IMG/VR virus record: IMGVR_UViG_3300049006_000008
Coordinates: 1 to 20,797 of that record
Direction: 5' to 3' (one strand)
DNA: 20,797 bases
DNA from: a virus
The notes below the pieces were generated by a model. It worked only from the letters and a program-made list of their open reading frames with translations. It did not search any database and was not told the DNA's origin. Numbering within the stretch: position 1 is the first letter of the stretch; the number at the start of each line of letters is the position of its first letter. The position numbers and the translations under genes are program-made. Below are positions 19,101 through 20,797 of the stretch, one piece after another.

Positions 19101-19558
19101 CGCGCGTACTCCGCGGGGATCTTGATCCCGCAGAACTGGACGGCTTCGACGATCAGATCGAGCAAGCCCGGCATGAGGAGCGGGCCGGCCTTGAGGATCG
19201 GCCGCAGCGTCGGGACGTTCCAGATCGTGATGGATCCGGCGCCGCGTTCAATGGGGGTGATCATGACCATGGGGCCTTCGCGCTTCCACGCGGTCGGCAC
19301 GGTCGGGTTCCAGGTGTCGTGGGCGCACACGGTGACCATCGCGAACCCGCCCGAGTGGCCCTGCAGGTCGATGTACTGGGACGTCCGGCAGTGGTCCCGG
19401 GCCCAGTAGGAGGGGCCGTTGTGGTCCGTGTCGTGGCCGCTCGCGCACCAGGCCGGGCACTCCAGGTCCGGCGGCGGCTGGACCGGCACGGCCGCCGCCG
19501 TGCCCGCCTGGGCGGCGTCGATCTCGGCGGTGGCGGGGATCAGGCCCTGGCTAAGCAT
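19097..19558 (-). CDS. DUF6907-like protein, 153 residues
   Basis: ATG at 19558 (MLSQGLIPATAEID) with AGGAG about seven bases upstream, overlapping the previous gene by eight bases. The motif ECPAWCASGHDTDHNGPSYW followed by beta strands (FAMVTVCAHDTWNPTVPTAW, GPMVMITPIERGAGSITIWN) matches my memory of the DUF6907 group in Streptomyces ('CP.WC...H.......H.G'). The C-terminal part is amphipathic. Function unknown; the Cys/His set may bind zinc. Confidence 0.72.
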   Translation of the reverse strand: MLSQGLIPATAEIDAAQAGTAAAVPVQPPPDLECPAWCASGHDTDHNGPSYWARDHCRTSQYIDLQGHSGGFAMVTVCAHDTWNPTVPTAWKREGPMVMITPIERGAGSITIWNVPTLRPILKAGPLLMPGLLDLIVEAVQFCGIKIPAEYAR

Positions 19559-20258
19559 CGGCGTGCTCCTGGTCGGGGCGGACGGCCGTGTCGCCGGCGA
19601 CGGCGGGGCGGTGGACGGGGCACCAGGCGTTCTGGCACACCTCGGGGGTGTCGGTGCAGCCGGACTCGATCGGCGTCGAACGCTGGGCGAAGACGGCCGG
19701 GTCGGAGCTGAGCGGGAAGCACACGTCGGTGTCGGTCGCGGTGTGCAGCCAGGGCGCGGACGGCTCACGCCGGTAGACCTCGTTCCGGCACAGGCAGATG
19801 CCGGTCTCGAGATCGGTGGGCGGTTTGTAGGCGGGCAGGCTCGCGGTGATCTGGAGGGCCTGGCCGCGCATCCGGGCGACGTCGGGTTCGAGCTGGTCGG
19901 CCGCGCCGGTGGCCAGGACGGCCTGGTGGGTGGCGTGGTCGTACAGGGCGCGCATGACCCCGGCGTAGCGGCGGAGCTCGGCGGGGCCCGCGCCGGTGGG
20001 CGGGGCCAGGAGCAGCGCGCCGATCTGCAGGCCGATGCCCTCCGTCGCGACGACGTTGGCGGGCAGCAGGTTCGCCGGCGTTCCCGTCAGCAACGCGAGG
20101 TGGGTCCGGGTTTCGGTCAGGTCCCGGTCCGCCCCCTCGATCCGGGCGGTGTTCTCCTTCAGGAAGGTCTCGGCGTCGGCATGCGCGACGTGCGACTTGG
20201 CCAGGAACTCCTCGATCTCGGTCACGCGCTCGGTCAGAGCGGTACGCAAATCCTTCAT
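19551..20258 (-). CDS. Unknown protein: coiled coil plus Cys cluster, 235 residues
   Basis: ATG at 20258 (MKDLRTALTERVTEIEEFLA) in ATGA overlap with the upstream gene; the longer open frame is arginine-rich and rejected. Residues 1-60 are a charged coiled-coil helix, residues 65-145 are helical (PANVVATEGIGLQIGALLLA). The C-terminal part has C155, C157, C180, C201, C208 and C213 (GICLCRNEVYRR ... CTDTPEVCQNAWCPVHRP), probably a zinc site. No family recognised. Confidence 0.72.
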   Translation of the reverse strand: MKDLRTALTERVTEIEEFLAKSHVAHADAETFLKENTARIEGADRDLTETRTHLALLTGTPANLLPANVVATEGIGLQIGALLLAPPTGAGPAELRRYAGVMRALYDHATHQAVLATGAADQLEPDVARMRGQALQITASLPAYKPPTDLETGICLCRNEVYRREPSAPWLHTATDTDVCFPLSSDPAVFAQRSTPIESGCTDTPEVCQNAWCPVHRPAVAGDTAVRPDQEHADA

Positions 20259-20677
20259 GCGGAGGCCTCGCTTACGTTGTCGGTCGGGTGGTCGAACGAG
20301 CCCCAGATCTGGACGCGCACGCCGTTCATGACCGCGGCGCACTGAACGCGGCCGCCATGGGGCAGGGGCTCGTGGTCGACGCTCTCGGCGCCGAGGTGCT
20401 CGGCCCACTGGGTGACCGCCAGGACGACGTCGTCCTCGCCGAGGTGGACGTCGTCTCGGTACATGCCGAGCTGTCCCTGGATCTCGGGGTACCAGTCGGA
20501 GGGCATGGTGATCAGCCGCCAGCCCAGGACGTAGGGCAGGTGGAACGCGGCGTCGGAGGTGAGTGCCCGGTAGACCGCGCCGATCGCGACCTGGCGGCGG
20601 CGCTCGGTCAGGTGGGTGATCTCGGCTTCGGTGGAAGTCGGCTCCACAACGGGCTCCGTGGTGGTTAGAGTGGTCAT
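20255..20677 (-). CDS. Unknown protein, 140 residues
   Basis: ATG at 20677 with GGGAG eight bases upstream and an ATGA overlap with the frame before it. The threonine-rich N-terminus is followed by a helix (EITHLTERRRQVAIGAVYRA), then LPYVLGWRLITMPSDWYPEI, DDVVLAVTQWAEHLGAE and a beta end (GRVQCAAVMNGVRVQIWGSF). I do not recognise it. It overlaps the next gene by ATGA. Confidence 0.7.
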   Translation of the reverse strand: MTTLTTTEPVVEPTSTEAEITHLTERRRQVAIGAVYRALTSDAAFHLPYVLGWRLITMPSDWYPEIQGQLGMYRDDVHLGEDDVVLAVTQWAEHLGAESVDHEPLPHGGRVQCAAVMNGVRVQIWGSFDHPTDNVSEASA

Positions 20678-20797
20678 GCATCTACTCCCTTGTGGGTGGT
20701 CTTCGTGTCCGGGTCCTCGGCGGTGGCATCCGCCGAGGACCTGTCGTTTTGCAGGGTGGGGAACAGGCCGATCGGGGCGTCGGTCCCGCCGTCGGGG
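20674..20797 (-). CDS. C-terminal end of an unknown gene (cut by window edge)
   Basis: An open frame enters from the right edge and ends in TGA overlapping the next ATG (ATGA). The last 40 or so residues read PDGGTDAPIGLFPTLQNDRS... and end HKGVDA; they are acidic and disordered. The ATGA overlap and frame support a gene end, but a 12-bp hairpin lies in it, so the stretch could also be noncoding. Confidence 0.5.
   Translation of the reverse strand, partial: PDGGTDAPIGLFPTLQNDRSSADATAEDPDTKTTHKGVDA
20712..20741 (+). terminator. Strong hairpin, terminator-like on the plus strand
   Basis: GGTCCTCGGCGG (20712-20723), loop TGGCAT, CCGCCGAGGACC (20730-20741); then TGTCGTTTT on the plus strand. 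As a plus-strand intrinsic terminator it would stop antisense transcription; on the minus strand no T-run follows. It lies in the apparent end of the partial gene. Confidence 0.45.

Overview
The window is part of the genome of a tailed bacteriophage or prophage (siphovirus-like head and tail genes) that infects a high-GC actinobacterium, most likely Streptomyces or a relative. The reasons are the very high GC content with G/C at third codon positions, the frequent GTG starts, the gene order, and a DnaA box of the form usual in Streptomyces. Every gene I accept lies on the minus strand, so the transcription order runs from right (20797) to left (1). No integrase, tRNA, repressor gene or lysin is visible, so the lifestyle cannot be decided here.

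Right third (about 20797-13876): densely packed, mostly unknown early/middle-type genes, usually overlapping by ATGA or GTGA. It includes zinc-cluster proteins, a coiled-coil protein, several very small membrane proteins, and a winged-helix-type DNA-binding protein (16989-17837). The middle of that gene carries an array of dyad repeats around GGGAAC..GTTCCC and a facing pair of DnaA boxes. The best reading is a replication initiator gene with the origin inside it, like phage lambda gene O. Two sets of 10-bp direct repeats (seven copies at 18311-18380, two at 17900-17919) lie just upstream of the initiator gene and of the gene before it. A 278-bp stretch (18703-18980) holds several strong inverted repeats and no convincing gene. 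The segment ends with a zinc-ribbon/HTH protein followed by two terminator-like hairpins (13733-13813).

Middle (13712-9676): small virion-type proteins, a 538-residue fibre with fourteen repeats of about 20 residues, a BppU-like beta domain protein, a 50-residue protein, an HNH endonuclease and a 166-residue unknown protein. A 265-bp gap with several hairpins follows and is the natural place for a packaging (cos/pac) site.

Left (9675-1): the canonical head and tail morphogenesis operon. In transcription order it holds the small terminase, large terminase, portal, MuF-like protein, scaffold, major capsid protein, a probable decoration protein, a small LEM/HeH-like protein, four head-tail connector and completion proteins, a tail tube protein with an N-terminal IPT/TIG Ig-like domain, and the start of a tail assembly chaperone-like gene cut by the window edge. 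Tape measure and later tail genes would lie further left.

The main points to check are the intragenic origin, the helically phased decamer arrays, the micro-genes of 34, 39 and 50 codons held in place by start/stop overlaps, and the hairpin-rich gaps.
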